Origin: Osmia lignaria lignaria
Taxonomy: Eukaryota; Arthropoda; Insecta; Hymenoptera; Megachilidae
Assembly: GCF_051020975.1 (NCBI RefSeq)
Contig: NC_135042.1
Coordinates: forward strand, 836,001 to 900,000
Length of the DNA: 64,000 bases
Reading direction: 5' to 3'
Shown here: positions 23,128-35,610 of the stretch, piece after piece
How positions within the stretch are numbered: position 1 is the first letter of the stretch
How the letters are laid out: each line of letters starts with the position of its first letter
Made by a program: the position numbers and the translations under genes
The notes under the pieces: model-generated
The model's input: only the letters and a program-made list of their open reading frames with translations
Told to the model about the DNA's origin: nothing
The model's database searches: none

Positions 23128-25680
23128 TCAGATGCGTAGTTCTCGAGATATATCAAGATATTTAAAAGTTCCGAAGCCGCACCAACATAATAGAGATACA
23201 GAAACACCGTGGCCCCTTTCTTTGAGATAACTCTGCACTAGTGCGAGCCGCAAATGCCACTTCCAGCTTAGCTGTGCAGAAGAAGAACAACAAGAAGAAG
23301 AAATATCTCGAAATATGTCCGTCAGGCCCCTTCCCTTGAGATAAATCTGCAAATATCTCGGAAACGAAGCGAGCTATGGGAAAATGTTAAGAGACCTTTT
23401 TTGTAGAGAATTAAGTTTCCTACTTTTTATGTTCTATGATATTTTTTGATCAGATGCGTAGTTCTCGAGATATATCAAGATATTTAAAAGTTCCGAAGCC
23501 GCACCAACATAATAGAGATACAGAAACACCGTCGCCCCTTTCTTTGAGATAACTTTGCACTATTGCGAGCTGTAAATGCCACTTCCAGCTTAGCTGTGCA
23601 GAAGAAGTACAACAAGAAGAAGAAATATCTCGAAATATGTCCGTCAGGCCCCTTCCCTTGAGATATATCTGCAAATATCTCGGAAACGAAGCGAGCTATG
23701 GCAAAATGTTAAGAGACCTTTTTTGTAGAGAATTATGGTTCCTACAATTTATGTTCTATGATATTTTTTGATCAGAAGCGTAGTTTTCGAGATATATCGA
23801 GATATTTCAAAGTTCCGAAGCCGCACCAACATAATAGAGATACAGAAACACCGTGGCCCCTTTCTTTGAGATAACTCTGCATTAGTGCGAGCCGCAAATG
23901 CCACTTCCAGCTTAGCTGTGCAGAAGAAGAACAACAAGAAGAAGAAATATCTCGAAATATGTCCGTCAGTCCCCTTCCCTTGAGATAAATCTGCAAATAT
24001 CTCGGAAAGGAAGCGAGCTATGGCAAAATGTTAAGAGACCTTTTTTGTAGAGAATTAAGTTTCCTACTTTTTATGTTCTATGATATTTTTTGATCAGATG
24101 CGTAGTTCTCGAGATATATCAAGATATTTAAAAGTTCCGAAGCCGCACCAACATAATAGAGATACAGAAACACCGTGGCCCCTTTCTTTGAGATAACTCT
24201 GCACTAGTGCGAGCCGCAAATGCCACTTCCAGCTTAGCTGTGCAGAAGAAGAACAACAAGAAGAAGAAATATCTCGAAATATGTCCGTCAGGCCCCTTCC
24301 CTTCAGATATATCTGCAAATATCTCGGAAACGAAGCGAGCTATGGCAAAATGCTAAGAGACCTTTTTTGTAGAGAATTATGTTTCCTACAATTTATGTCC
24401 TATGATATTTTTTGATCAGAAGCGTAGTTTTCGAGATATATCGAGATATTTAAAAGTTCCGAAGCCGCACCAACATAATAGAGATACAGAAACACCGTGG
24501 CCCCTTTCTTTGAGATAACTCTGCACTAGTGCGAGCCGCAAATGCCACTTCCAGCTTAGCTGTGCAGAAGAAGAACAACAAGAAGAAGAAATATCTCGAA
24601 ATATGTCCGTCAGGCCCCTTCCCTTGAGATAAATCTGCAAATATCTCGGAAACGAAGCGAGCTATGGCAAAATGTTAAGAGACCTTTTTTGTAGAGAATT
24701 AAGTTTCCTACTTTTTATGTTCGATGATATTTTTTGATCAGATGCGTAGTTCTCGAGATATATCAAGATATTTAAAAGTTCCGAAGCCGCACCAACATAA
24801 TAGAGATACAGAAACACCGTGGCCCCTTTCTTTGAGATAACTCTGCACTAGTGCGAGCCGCAAATGCCACTTCCAGCTTAGCTGTGCAGAAGAAGAACAA
24901 CAAGAAGAAGAAATATCTCGAAATATGTCCGTCAGGCCCCTTCCCTTGAGATAAATCTGCAAATATCTCGGAAACGAAGCGAGCTATGGGAAAATGTTAA
25001 GGGACCTTTTTTGTAGAGAATTAAGTTTCCTACTTTTTATGTTCTATGATATTTTTTGATCAGATGCGTAGTTCTCGAGATATATCAAGATATTTAAAAG
25101 TTCCGAAGCCGCACCAACATAATAGAGATACAGAAACACCGTCGCCCCTTTCTTTGAGATAACTTTGCACTATTGCGAGCTGTAAATGCCACTTCCAGCT
25201 TAGCTGTGCAGAAGAAGTACAACAAGAAGAAGAAATATCTCGAAATATGTCCGTCAGGCCCCTTCCCTTGAGATATACCTGCAAATATCTCGGAAACGAA
25301 GCGAGCTATGGCAAAATGTTAAGAGACCTTTTTTGTGGAGAATTATGGTTCCTACAATTTATGTTCTATGATATTTTTTGATCAGAAGCGTAGTTTTCGA
25401 GATATATCGAGATATTTCAAAGTTCCGAAGCCGCACCAACATAATAGAGATACAGAAACACCGTGGCCCCTTTCTTTGAGATAACTCTGCACTAGTGCGA
25501 GCCGCAAATGCCACTTCCAGCTTAGCTGTGCGGAAGAAGAACAACACGAAGAAGAAATATCTCGAAATATGTCCGTCAGGCCCCTTCCCTTGAGATAAAT
25601 CTGCAAATATCTCGGAAACGAAGCGAGCTATGGCAAAATGTTAAGAGACCTTTTTTGTAGAGAATTAAGTTTCCTATTTT
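22805..25680 (+). repeat. 9-monomer HOR, copy 3 (variant)
   Basis: Begins with the fourth 323-bp monomer. It has GGTTCCTACAA and GACCTTTTTTG where copies 1 and 2 have GGTTCCTCCAA and GACCTCTTTTG, so it resembles the detached copy at 1-3,650 more than its immediate neighbours. It ends with TTCGATGAT, TTAAGGGACC, TGTGGAG and AACACGAAG monomers (24,738-25,382) shared with 2,839-3,483. Confidence 0.9.
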
Positions 25681-27281
25681 TTATGTTCTATGATATTTTT
25701 TGATCAGAAGCGTAGTTTTCGAGATATATCGAGATATTTAAAAGTTGCGAAGCCGCACCAACATAATAGAGATACAGAAACACCGTGGCCCCTTTCTTTG
25801 GGATAGCTCTGCACTATTGCGAGCTGGAAATGCCACTTCCAGTTTAGCTGTGCAGAAGAAGAACAACAAGAAGAAGAAATATCTCGAAATATGTCCGTCA
25901 GGACCCTTCCCTTGAGATAAATCTGCAAATATCTCGGAAACGAAGCGAGCTACGGCAAAACGTTAAGAGACCTTTTTTGTAGAGAATTATGTTTCCTACA
26001 ATTTATGTTCTATGATATTTTTTGATCAGATGCGTAGTTCTCGAGATATATCAAGATATTTAAAAGTTCCGAAGCCGCACCAACATAATAGAGATAGAGA
26101 AACACCGTGGCCCCTTTCTTTGAGATAACTCTGCACTATTGCGAGCTGCAAATGCCACTTCCAGCTTAGCTGTGCAGAAGAAGAACAACAAGAAGAAGAA
26201 ATATCTCGAAATATGTCCGACAGGCCCCTTCCCTTGAGATAAATCTGCAAATATCTCGGAAACGAAGCGAGCTATGGCAAAATGTTAAGAGACCTTTTTT
26301 GTAGAGAATTATGTTTCCTACAATTTACGTTCTCTGATATTTTTTGATCAGAAGCGTAGTTTTCGAGATATATCGAGATATTTAAAAGTTCCGAAGCCGC
26401 ACCAACATAATAGAGATACAGAAACACCGTGGCCCCTTTCTTTGAGATAACTCTGCACTATTGCGACCTGCAAATGCCAGTTCCAGCTTAGCTGTGCAGA
26501 AGAGGAACAACAAGAAGAAGAAATATCTCGGAATATGTCCGTCAGGCCCCTTCCCTTGAGCTAAATCTGCAAATATCTCGGAAACGATGCCAGCTATGGG
26601 AAAATGTTAAGAGACCTTTTTTGTAGGGAATTATGTTTCCTACAATTTATGTTCTATGATATTTTTTGATCAGATGCGTAGTTCTCGAGATATATCAAGA
26701 TATTTAAAAGTTCCGAAGCCGCACCAACATAATAGAGATAGAGAAACACCGTGGCCCCGTTCTTTGAGATAACTCTGCACTATTGCGAGCTGCAAATGCC
26801 ACTTCCAGCTTAGCTGTGCAGAAGAAGAACAACAAGAAGAAGAAATATCTCGAAATATGTCCGTCAGGCCCCTTCCCTTGAGATAAATCTGCAAATATCT
26901 CGGAAACGAAGCGAGCTATGGCAAAATGTTAAGAGACCTTTTTTGTAGAGAATTAAGTTTCCTACTTTTTATGTTCTATGATATTTTTTGATCAGATGCG
27001 CAGTTCTCGAGATATATCAAGATATTTAAAAGTTCCGAAGCCGCACCAACATAATAGAGATACAGAAACACCGTGGCCCCTTTCTTTGAGATAACTCTGC
27101 ACTATTGCGACCTGCAAATGCCAGTTCCAGCTTAGCTGTGCAGAAGAGGAACAACAAGAAGAAGAAATATCTCGGAATATGTCCGTCAGGCCCCTTCCCT
27201 TGAGATAAATCTGCAAATATCTCGGAAACGAAGCGAGCTATGGCAAAATGTTAAGAGACCTTTTTTGTAGAGAATTAAGTT
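25672..27281 (+). repeat. 5-monomer HOR (1,610 bp), copy 1
   Basis: Monomers 25,704, 26,026, 26,348, 26,670 and 26,992. Markers in order: CCTATTTTTTATG with AAAGTTGCGAAG, TTTGGGATAG and TACGGCAAAACG; GATAGAGAAAC with GTCCGACAGG; GCGACCTGC, CAGAGGAAC and GATGCCAGC; GGCCCCGTTC; GCGCAGTTC. This is the first block in the window that lacks the R haplotype entirely. Confidence 0.9.
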
Positions 27282-28880
27282 TCCTATTTTTTATGTTCTA
27301 TGATATTTTTTGATCAGAAGCGTAGTTTTCGAGATATATCGAGATATTTAAAAGTTGCGAAGCCGCACCAACATAATAGAGATACAGAAACACCGTGGCC
27401 CCTTTCTTTGGGATAACTCTGCACTATTGCGAGCTGGAAATGCCACTTCCAGTTTAGCTGTGCAGAAGAAGAACAACAAGAAGAAGAAATATCTCGAAAT
27501 ATGTCCGTCAGGACCCTTCCCTTGAGATAAATCTGCAAATATCTCGGAAACGAAGCGAGCTACGGCAAAACGTTAAGAGACCTTTTTTGTAGAGAATTAT
27601 GTTTCCTACAATTTATGTTCTATGATATTTTTTGATCAGATGCGTAGTTCTCGAGATATATCAAGATATTTAAAAGTTCCGAAGCCGCACCAACATAATA
27701 GAGATAGAGAAACACCGTGGCCCCTTTCTTTGAGATAACTCTGCACTATTTCGAGCTGCAAATGCCACTTCCAGCTTAGCTGTGCAGAAGAAGAACAACA
27801 AGAAGAAGAAATATCTCGAAATATGTCCGACAGGCCCCTTCCCTTGAGATAAATCTGCAAATATCTCGGAAACGAAGCGAGCTATGGCAAAATGTTAAGA
27901 GACCTTTTTTGTAGAGAATTATGTTTCCTACAATTTACGTTCTCTGATATTTTTTGATCAGAAGCGTAGTTTTCGAGATATATCGAGATATTTAAAAGTT
28001 CCGAAGCCGCACCAACATAATAGAGATACAGAAACACCGTGGCCCCTTTCTTTGAGATAACTCTGCACTATTGCGACCTGCAAATGCCAGTTCCAGCTTA
28101 GCTGTGCAGAAGAGGAACAACAAGAAGAAGAAATATCTCGGAATATGTCCGTCAGGCCCCTTCCCTTGAGCTAAATCTGCAAATATCTCGGAAACGATGC
28201 CAGCTATGGGAAAATGTTAAGAGACCTTTTTTGTAGGGAATTATGTTTCCTACAATTTATGTTCTATGATATTTTTTGATCAGATGCGTAGTTCTCGAGA
28301 TATATCAAGATATTTAAAAGTTCCGAAGCCGCACCAACATAATAGAGATAGAGAAACACCGTGGCCCCGTTCTTTGAGATAACTCTGCACTATTGCGAGC
28401 TGCAAATGCCACTTCCAGCTTAGCTGTGCAGAAGAAGAACAACAAGAAGAAGAAATATCTCGAAATATGTCCGTCAGGCCCCTTCCCTTGAGATAAATCT
28501 GCAAATATCTCGGAAACGAAGCGAGCTATGGCAAAATGTTAAGAGACCTTTTTTGTAGAGAATTAAGTTTCCTACTTTTTATGTTCTATGATATTTTTTG
28601 ATCAGATGCGCAGTTCTCGAGATATATCAAGATATTTAAAAGTTCCGAAGCCGCACCAACATAATAGAGATACAGAAACACCGTGGCCCCTTTCTTTGAG
28701 ATAACTCTGCACTATTGCGACCTGCAAATGCCAGTTCCAGCTTAGCTGTGCAGAAGAGGAACAACAAGAAGAAGAAATATCTCGGAATATGTCCGTCAGG
28801 CCCCTTCCCTTGAGATAAATCTGCAAATATCTCGGAAACGAAGCGAGCTATGGCAAAATGTTAAGAGACCTTTTTTGTAG
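27282..28880 (+). repeat. 5-monomer HOR, copy 2
   Basis: Monomers 27,314, 27,636, 27,958, 28,280 and 28,602 repeat the previous block at an offset of 1,610 bp with few differences (GGATAACTC against GGATAGCTC; ACTATTTCGAGC against ACTATTGCGAGC). The match ends near 28,880, where this copy goes to TATGTTTCCTACAATTT. Confidence 0.9.
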
Positions 28881-29857
28881 AGAATTATGTTTCCTACAAT
28901 TTATGTTCTATGATATTTTTTGATCAGAAGCGTAGTTTTCGAGATATATCAAGATATTTAAAAGTTCCGAAGCCGCACCAACATAATAGAGATACAGAAA
29001 CACCGTGGCCCCTTTCTTTGGGATAACTCTGCACTATTGCGAGCTGGAAATGCCACTTCCAGTTTAGCTGTGCAGAACAAGAACAACAAGAAGAAGAAAT
29101 ATCTCGAAATATGTACGTCAGGACCCTTCCCTTGAGATAAATCTGCAAATATCTCGGAAACGAAGCGAGCTATGGCAAAACGTTAAGAGACCTTTTTTGT
29201 AGAGAATTATGTTTCCTACAATTTATGTTCTATGATATTTTTTGATCAGATGCGTAGTTCTCGAGATATGTCAAGATATTTAAAAGCTTCGAAGCTGCAC
29301 CAACATAATAGAGGTACAGAAACACCGTGGCCCCTTTCTTTGAGATAACTCTGCACTATTGCGAGCTGCAAATGCCACTTCCAGCTTAGCTGTGCAGAAG
29401 AAGAACAACAAGAAGAAGAAATATTTCGAAATATGTCCGTCAGGCCCCTTCCCTTGAGATAAATCTGCAAATATCTCGGAAACGAAGCGAGCTATGGCAA
29501 AATGTTAAGAGACCTTTTTTGTAGAGAATTATGTTTCCTACAATTTATGTTCTATGATATTTTTTGATCACAAGCGTAGTTTTCGAGATATATCGAGATA
29601 TTTAAAAGTTCCGAAGCCGCACCAACATAATAGAGATACAGAAACACCGTGGCCCCTTTCTTTGAGATAACTCTGCACTAGTGCGAGCCGCAAATGCCAC
29701 TTCCAGCTTAGCTGTGCAGAAGAAGAACAACAAGAGGAAGAAATATCTCGAAATATGTCCGTCAGGCCCCTTCCCTTGAGATAAATCTGCAAATATCTCG
29801 GAAACGAAGCGAGCTATGGCAAAATGTTAAGAGACCTTTTTTGTAGAGAATTAAGTT
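28881..29857 (+). repeat. Three interposed monomers, one of R haplotype
   Basis: Monomers 28,924 (AGAACAAGAAC, GTACGTCAGG), 29,246 (ATATGTCAAG, AAAGCTTCGAAGCTGC, ATATTTCG) and 29,568. The last is the only R-haplotype monomer among 48 in 25,704-41,159 and begins TGATCACAAGCG, otherwise seen only at 47,595. Confidence 0.85.
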
Positions 29858-31280
29858 TCCTATTTTTTATGTTCTATGATATTTTTTGATCAGAAGCGTA
29901 GTTTTCGAGATATATCGAGATATTTAAAAGTTGCGAAGCCGCACCAACATAATAGAGATACAGAAACACCGTGGCCCCTTTCTTTGGGATAACTCTGCAC
30001 TATTGCGAGCTGGAAATGCCACTTCCAGTTTAGCTGTGCAGAAGAAGAACAACAAGAAGAAGAAATATCTCGAAATATGTCCGTCAGGACCCTTCCCTTG
30101 AGATAAATCTGCAAATATCTCGGAAACGAAGCGAGCTACGGCAAAACGTTAAGAGACCTTTTTTGTAGAGAATTATGTTTCCTACAATTTATGTTCTATG
30201 ATATTTTTTGATCAGATGCGTAGTTCTCGAGATATATCAAGATATTTAAAAGTTCCGAAGCCGCACCAACATAATAGAGATAGAGAAACACCGTGGCCCC
30301 TTTCTTTGAGATAACTCTGCACTATTGCGAGCTGCAAATGCCACTTCCAGCTTAGCTGTGCAGAAGAAGAACAACAAGAAGAAGAAATATCTCGAAATAT
30401 GTCCGTCAGGCCCCTTCCCTTGAGATAAATCTGCAAATATCTCGGAAACGAAGCGAGCTATGGCAAAATGTTAAGAGACCTTTTTTGTAGAGAATTATGT
30501 TTCCTACAATTTACGTTCTCTGATATTTTTTGATCAGAAGCGTAGTTTTCGAGATATATCGAGATATTTAAAAGTTCCGAAGCCGCACCAACATAATAGA
30601 GATACAGAAACACCGTGGCCCCTTTCTTTGAGATAACTCTGCACTATTGCGACCTGCAAATGCCAGTTCCAGCTTAGCTGTGCAGAAGAGGAACAACAAG
30701 AAGAAGAAATATCTCGGAATATGTCCGTCAGGCCCCTTCCCTTGAGCTAAATCTGCAAATATCTCGGAAACGATGCCAGCTATGGGAAAATGTTAAGAGA
30801 CCTTTTTTGTAGGGAATTATGTTTCCTATAATTTATGTTCTATGATATTTTTTGATCAGATGCGTAGTTCTCGATATATATCAAGATATTTAAAAGTTCC
30901 GAAGCCGCACCAACATAATAGAGATAGAGAAACACCGTGGCCCCTTTCTTTGAGATAACTCTGCACTATTGCGAGCTGCAAATGCCACTTCCAGCTTAGC
31001 TGTGCAGAAGAAGAACAACAAGAAGAAGAAATATCTCGAAATATGTCCGTCAGGCCCCTTCCCTTGAGATAAATCTGCAAATATCTCGGAAACGAAGCGA
31101 GCTATGGCAAAATGTTAAGAGACCTTTTTTGTAGAGAATTAAGTTTCCTACTTTTTATGTTCTATGATATTTTTTGATCAGATGCGCAGTTCTCGAGATA
31201 TATCAAGATATTTAAAAGTTCCGAAGCCGCACCAACATAATAGAGATACAGAAACACCGTGGCCCCTTTCTTTGAGATAA
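29858..31280 (+). repeat. 5-monomer HOR, copy 3 (partial)
   Basis: Monomers 29,890, 30,212, 30,534, 30,856 and the start of 31,178 repeat the 5-monomer unit. The second has GTCAGG rather than GACAGG, the fourth has TCGATATATATC and CCCTTTC rather than CCCGTTC. The fifth keeps GCGCAGTTC but switches at about 31,281 to ACTTTCCACTATTGC, the first monomer of the next HOR. Confidence 0.85.
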
Positions 31281-32465
31281 CTTTCCACTATTGCGAGCTG
31301 TAAATGCCACTTCCAGCTTAGCTGTGCAGAAGAAGAACAACAAGAAGAAGAAATATCTCGAAATATGTCCGTCAGGCCCCTTCCCTTGAGATAAATCTGC
31401 AAATATCTCGGAAACGAAGCGAGCTATGGCAAAATGTTAAGAGACCTTTTTTGTAGAGAATTAAGTTTCCTACTTTTTATGTTCTATGATATTTTTTGAT
31501 CAGATGCGTAGTTCTCGAGATATATCAAGATATTTAAAAGTTCCGAAGCCGCACCACCATAATAGAGATACAGAAACACCGTGGCCCCTTTCTTTGAGAT
31601 AACTCTGCACTATTGCGAGCTGGAAATGCCACTTCCAGTTTAGCTGTGCAGAAGAAGAACAACAAGAAGAAGAAATATCTCGAAATATGTCCGTCAGGCC
31701 CCTTCCCTTGAGATAAATCTGCAAATATCTCGGAAACGAAGCGAGCTATGGCAAAATGTTAAGAGACCTTTTTTGTAGAGAATTAAGTTTCCTACTTTTT
31801 ATGTTCTATGATATTTTTTGATCAGATCCGTAGTTCTCGAGATATATCAAGATATTTAAAAGTTCCGAAGCCGCACCAACATAATAGAGGTACAGAAACA
31901 CCGTGGCCCCTTTCTTTGAGATAACTCTGCACTATTGCGAGCTGCAAATGCCACTTCCAGCTTAGCTGTGCAGAAGAAGAACAACAAGAAGAAGAAATAT
32001 CTCGAAATATGTCCGTCAGGCCCCTTCCCTTGAGATAAATCTGCAAATATCTCGGAAACGAAGCGAGCTACGGCAAAACGTTAAGAGACCTTTTTTGTAG
32101 AGAATTATGTTTCCTACAATTTATGTTCTATGATATTTTTTGATCAGATGCGTAGTTCTTGAGATATATCCGGATATTTAAAAGTTCCGAAGCGGCACCA
32201 ACATAATAGAGATAGAGAAACACCGTGGCCCCTTTCTTTGAGATAACTCTGCACTATTGCGAGCTGGAAATGCCACTTCCAGCTTAGCTGTGCAGAAGAA
32301 GAACAACAAGAAGAAGAAATATCTCGAAATATGTCCGTCAGGCCCCTTCCCTTGAGATAAATCTGCAAATATCTCGGAAACGAAGCGAGCTATGGCAAAA
32401 TGTTAAGAGACCTTTTTTGTAGAGAATTAAGTTTCCTACTTTTTATGTTCTATGATATTTTTTGA
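31178..32465 (+). repeat. 4-monomer HOR (1,288 bp), copy 1
   Basis: Monomers 31,178 (ACTTTCCAC, CTGTAAATG), 31,500 (CACCACCATAATAG, F haplotype), 31,822 (GATCCGTAG, AGAGGTACAG, TACGGCAAAACG) and 32,144 (GTTCTTGAG, ATCCGGATATT, AGCGGCACC). Confidence 0.9.
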
Positions 32466-33753
32466 TCAGATGCGCAGTTCTCGAGATATATCAAGATATT
32501 TAAAAGTTCCGAAGCCGCACCAACATAATAGAGATACAGAAACACCGTGGCCCCTTTCTTTGAGATAACTTTCCACTATTGCGAGCTGTAAATGCCACTT
32601 CCAGCTTAGCTGTGCAGAAGAAGAACAACAAGAAGAAGAAATATCTCGAAATATGTCCGTCAGGCCCCTTCCCTTGAGATAAATCTGCAAATATCTCGGA
32701 AACGAAGCGAGCTATGGCAAAATGTTAAGAGACCTTTTTTATAGAGAATTAAGTTTCCTACTTTTTATGTTCTATGATATTTTTTGATCAGATGCGTAGT
32801 TCTCGAGATATATCAAGATATTTAAAAGTTCCGAAGCCGCACCACCATAATAGAGATACAGAAACACCGTGGCCCCTTTCTTTGAGATAACTCTGCACTA
32901 TTGCGAGCTGGAAATGCCACTTCCAGTTTAGCTGTGCAGAAGAAGAACAACAAGAAGAAGAAATATCTCGAAATATGTCCGTCAGGCCCCTTCCCTTGAG
33001 ATAAATCTGCAAATATCTCGGAAACGAAGCGAGCTATGGCAAAATGTTAAGAGACCTTTTTTGTAGAGAATTAAGTTTCCTACTTTTTATGTTCTATGAT
33101 ATTTTTTGATCAGATCCGTAGTTCTCGAGATATATCAAGATATTTAAAAGTTCCGAAGCCGCACCAACATAATAGAGGTACAGAAACACCGTGGCCCCTT
33201 TCTTTGAGATAACTCTGCACTATTGCGAGCTGCAAATGCCACTTCCAGCTTAGCTGTGCAGAAGAAGAACAACAAGAAGAAGAAATATCTCGAAATATGT
33301 CCGTCAGGCCCCTTCCCTTGAGATAAATCTGCAAATATCTCGGAAACGGAGCGAGCTACGGCAAAACGTTAAGAGACCTTTTTTGTAGAGAATTATGTTT
33401 CCTACAATTTATGTTCTATGATATTTTTTGATCAGATGCGTAGTTCTTGAGATATATCCGGATATTTAAAAGTTCCGAAGCGGCACCAACATAATAGAGA
33501 TAGAGAAACACCGTGGCCCCTTTCTTTGAGATAACTCTGCACTATTGCGAGCTGCAAATGCCACTTCCAGCTTAGCTGTGCAGAAGAAGAACAACAAGAA
33601 GAAGAAATATCTCGAAATATGTCCGTCAGGCCCCTTCCCTTGAGATAAATCTGCAAATATCTCGGAAACGAAGCGAGCTATGGCAAAATGTTAAGAGACC
33701 TTTTTTGTAGAGAATTAAGTTTGCTACTTTTTATGTTCTATGATATTTTTTGA
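32466..33753 (+). repeat. 4-monomer HOR, copy 2
   Basis: Monomers 32,466, 32,788, 33,110 and 33,432 repeat the previous four in order at 1,288 bp. Differences noted: TTTATAGAG at about 32,740, GGAAACGGAGCG at about 33,345, CTGCAAATG where copy 1 has CTGGAAATG, and AGTTTGCTAC at about 33,720. A further first-type monomer follows at 33,754. Confidence 0.9.
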
Positions 33754-34960
33754 TCAGATGCGCAGTTCTCGAGATATATCAAGATATTTAAAAGTTCCGA
33801 AGCCGCACCAACATAATAGAGATACAGAAACACCGTGGCCCCTTTCTTTGAGATAACTTTCCACTATTGCGAGCTGTAAATGCCACTTCCAGCTTAGCTG
33901 TGCAGAAGAAGAACAACAAGAAGAAGAAATATCTCGAAATATGTCCGTCAGGCCCCTTCCCTTGAGATATATCTGCAAATATCTCGGAAACGAAGCGAGC
34001 TATGGCAAAATGTTAAGAGACCTTTTTTGTAGAGAATTATGTTTCCTACAATTTATGTTCTATGATATTTTTTGATCAGAAGCGTAGTTTTCGAGATATA
34101 TCAAGATATTTAAAAGTTCCGAAGCCGCACCAACATAATAGAGATACAGAAACACCGTGGCCCCTTTCTTTGGGATAACTCTGCACTATTGCGAGCTGGA
34201 AATGCCACTTCCAGTTTAGCTGTGCAGAACAAGAACAACAAGAAGAAGAAATATCTCGAAATATGTCCGTCAGGACCCTTCCCTTGAGATAAATCTGCAA
34301 ATATCTCGGAAACGAAGCGAGCTATGGCAAAACGTTAAGAGACCTTTTTTGTAGAGAATTATGTTTCCTACAATTTATGTTCTATGATATTTTTTGATCA
34401 GATGCGTAGTTCTCGAGATATATCAAGATATTTAAAAGTTCCGAAGCCGCACCAACATAATAGAGATAGAGAAACACCGTGGCCCCTTTCTTTGAGATAA
34501 CTCTGCACTATTGCGAGCTGCAAATGCCACTTCCAGCTTAGCTGTGCAGAAGAAGAACAACATGAAGAAGAAATATCTCGAAATATGTCCGTCAGGCCCC
34601 TTCCCTTGAGATAAATCTGCAAATATCTCGGAAACGAAGCGAGCTATGGCAAAATGTTAAGAGACCTTTTTTGTAGAGAATTATGTTTCCTACAATTTAC
34701 GTTCTCTGATATTTTGTGATCAGAAGCGTAATTTTCGAGATATATCGAGATATTTAAAAGTTCCGAAGCCGCACCAACATAATAGAGATACAGAAACACC
34801 GTGGCCCCTTTCTTTGAGATAACTCTGCACTATTGCGACCTGCAAATGCCAGTTCCAGCTTAGCTGTGCAGAAGAGGAACAACAAGAAGAAGAAATATCT
34901 CGGAATATGTCCGTCAGGCCCCTTCCCTTGAGATAAATCTGCAAATATCTCGGAAACAAA
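32788..34960 (+). repeat. 15-monomer-offset duplication, left copy
   Basis: Monomers 32,788 through 34,720 match 37,618 through 39,550 at 4,830 bp, including the private AGTTTGCTAC at about 33,720 and 38,550 and the AGAACAAGAAC monomer (34,076 and 38,906). The 34,720 monomer has private TTTTGTGATCAG and GTAATTTTCG. Confidence 0.85.
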
Positions 34961-35610
34961 GCGAGCTATGGCAAAATGTTAAGAGACCTTATTTGTAGAG
35001 AATTAAGTTTCCTACTTTTTATGTTCTATGATATTTTTTGATCAGATGCGTAGTTCTCGAGATATATCGAGATATTTAAAAGTTCCGAAGACGCACCAAC
35101 ATAATAGAGGTACAGAAACACCGTGGCCCCTTTCTTTGAGATAACTCTGCACTATTGCGAGCTGCAAATGCCACTGCCAGCTTAGCTGTGCAGAAGAAGA
35201 ACAACAAGAAGAAGAAATATCTCGAAATATGTCCGTCAGGCCCCTTCCCTTGAGATAAATCTGCAACTATCTCGGAAACGAAGCGAGCTACGGCGAAATG
35301 TTAAGAGACCTTTTTTGTAGAAAATTAGGTTTCCTACTTTTTATGTTCTATGATATTTTTTGATCAGATGCGTAGTTCTCGAGATATATCAAGATATTTA
35401 AAAGTTCCGAAGCCGCACAAACATAATAGAGATACAGAAACACCGTGGCCCCTTTCTTTGAGATAACTCTGCACTATTGCGAGCTGCAAATGCCACTTCC
35501 AGCTTAGCTGTGCAGAAGAAGAACAACAAGAAGAAGAAATATCTCGAAATATGTCCGTCAGGCCCCTTCCCTTGAGATAAATCTGCAAATATCTCGGAAA
35601 CGAAGCGAGC
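34720..35610 (+). repeat. 6-monomer-offset duplication, left copy
   Basis: Matches 36,652-37,540 at 1,932 bp. Shared markers are GACCTTATTTG, CTGCAACTATCTC, GAAAATTAGGTTTCC and GCCGCACAAAC. The left copy has GAAGACGCACC and CACTGCCAGC, absent on the right. Confidence 0.85.
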
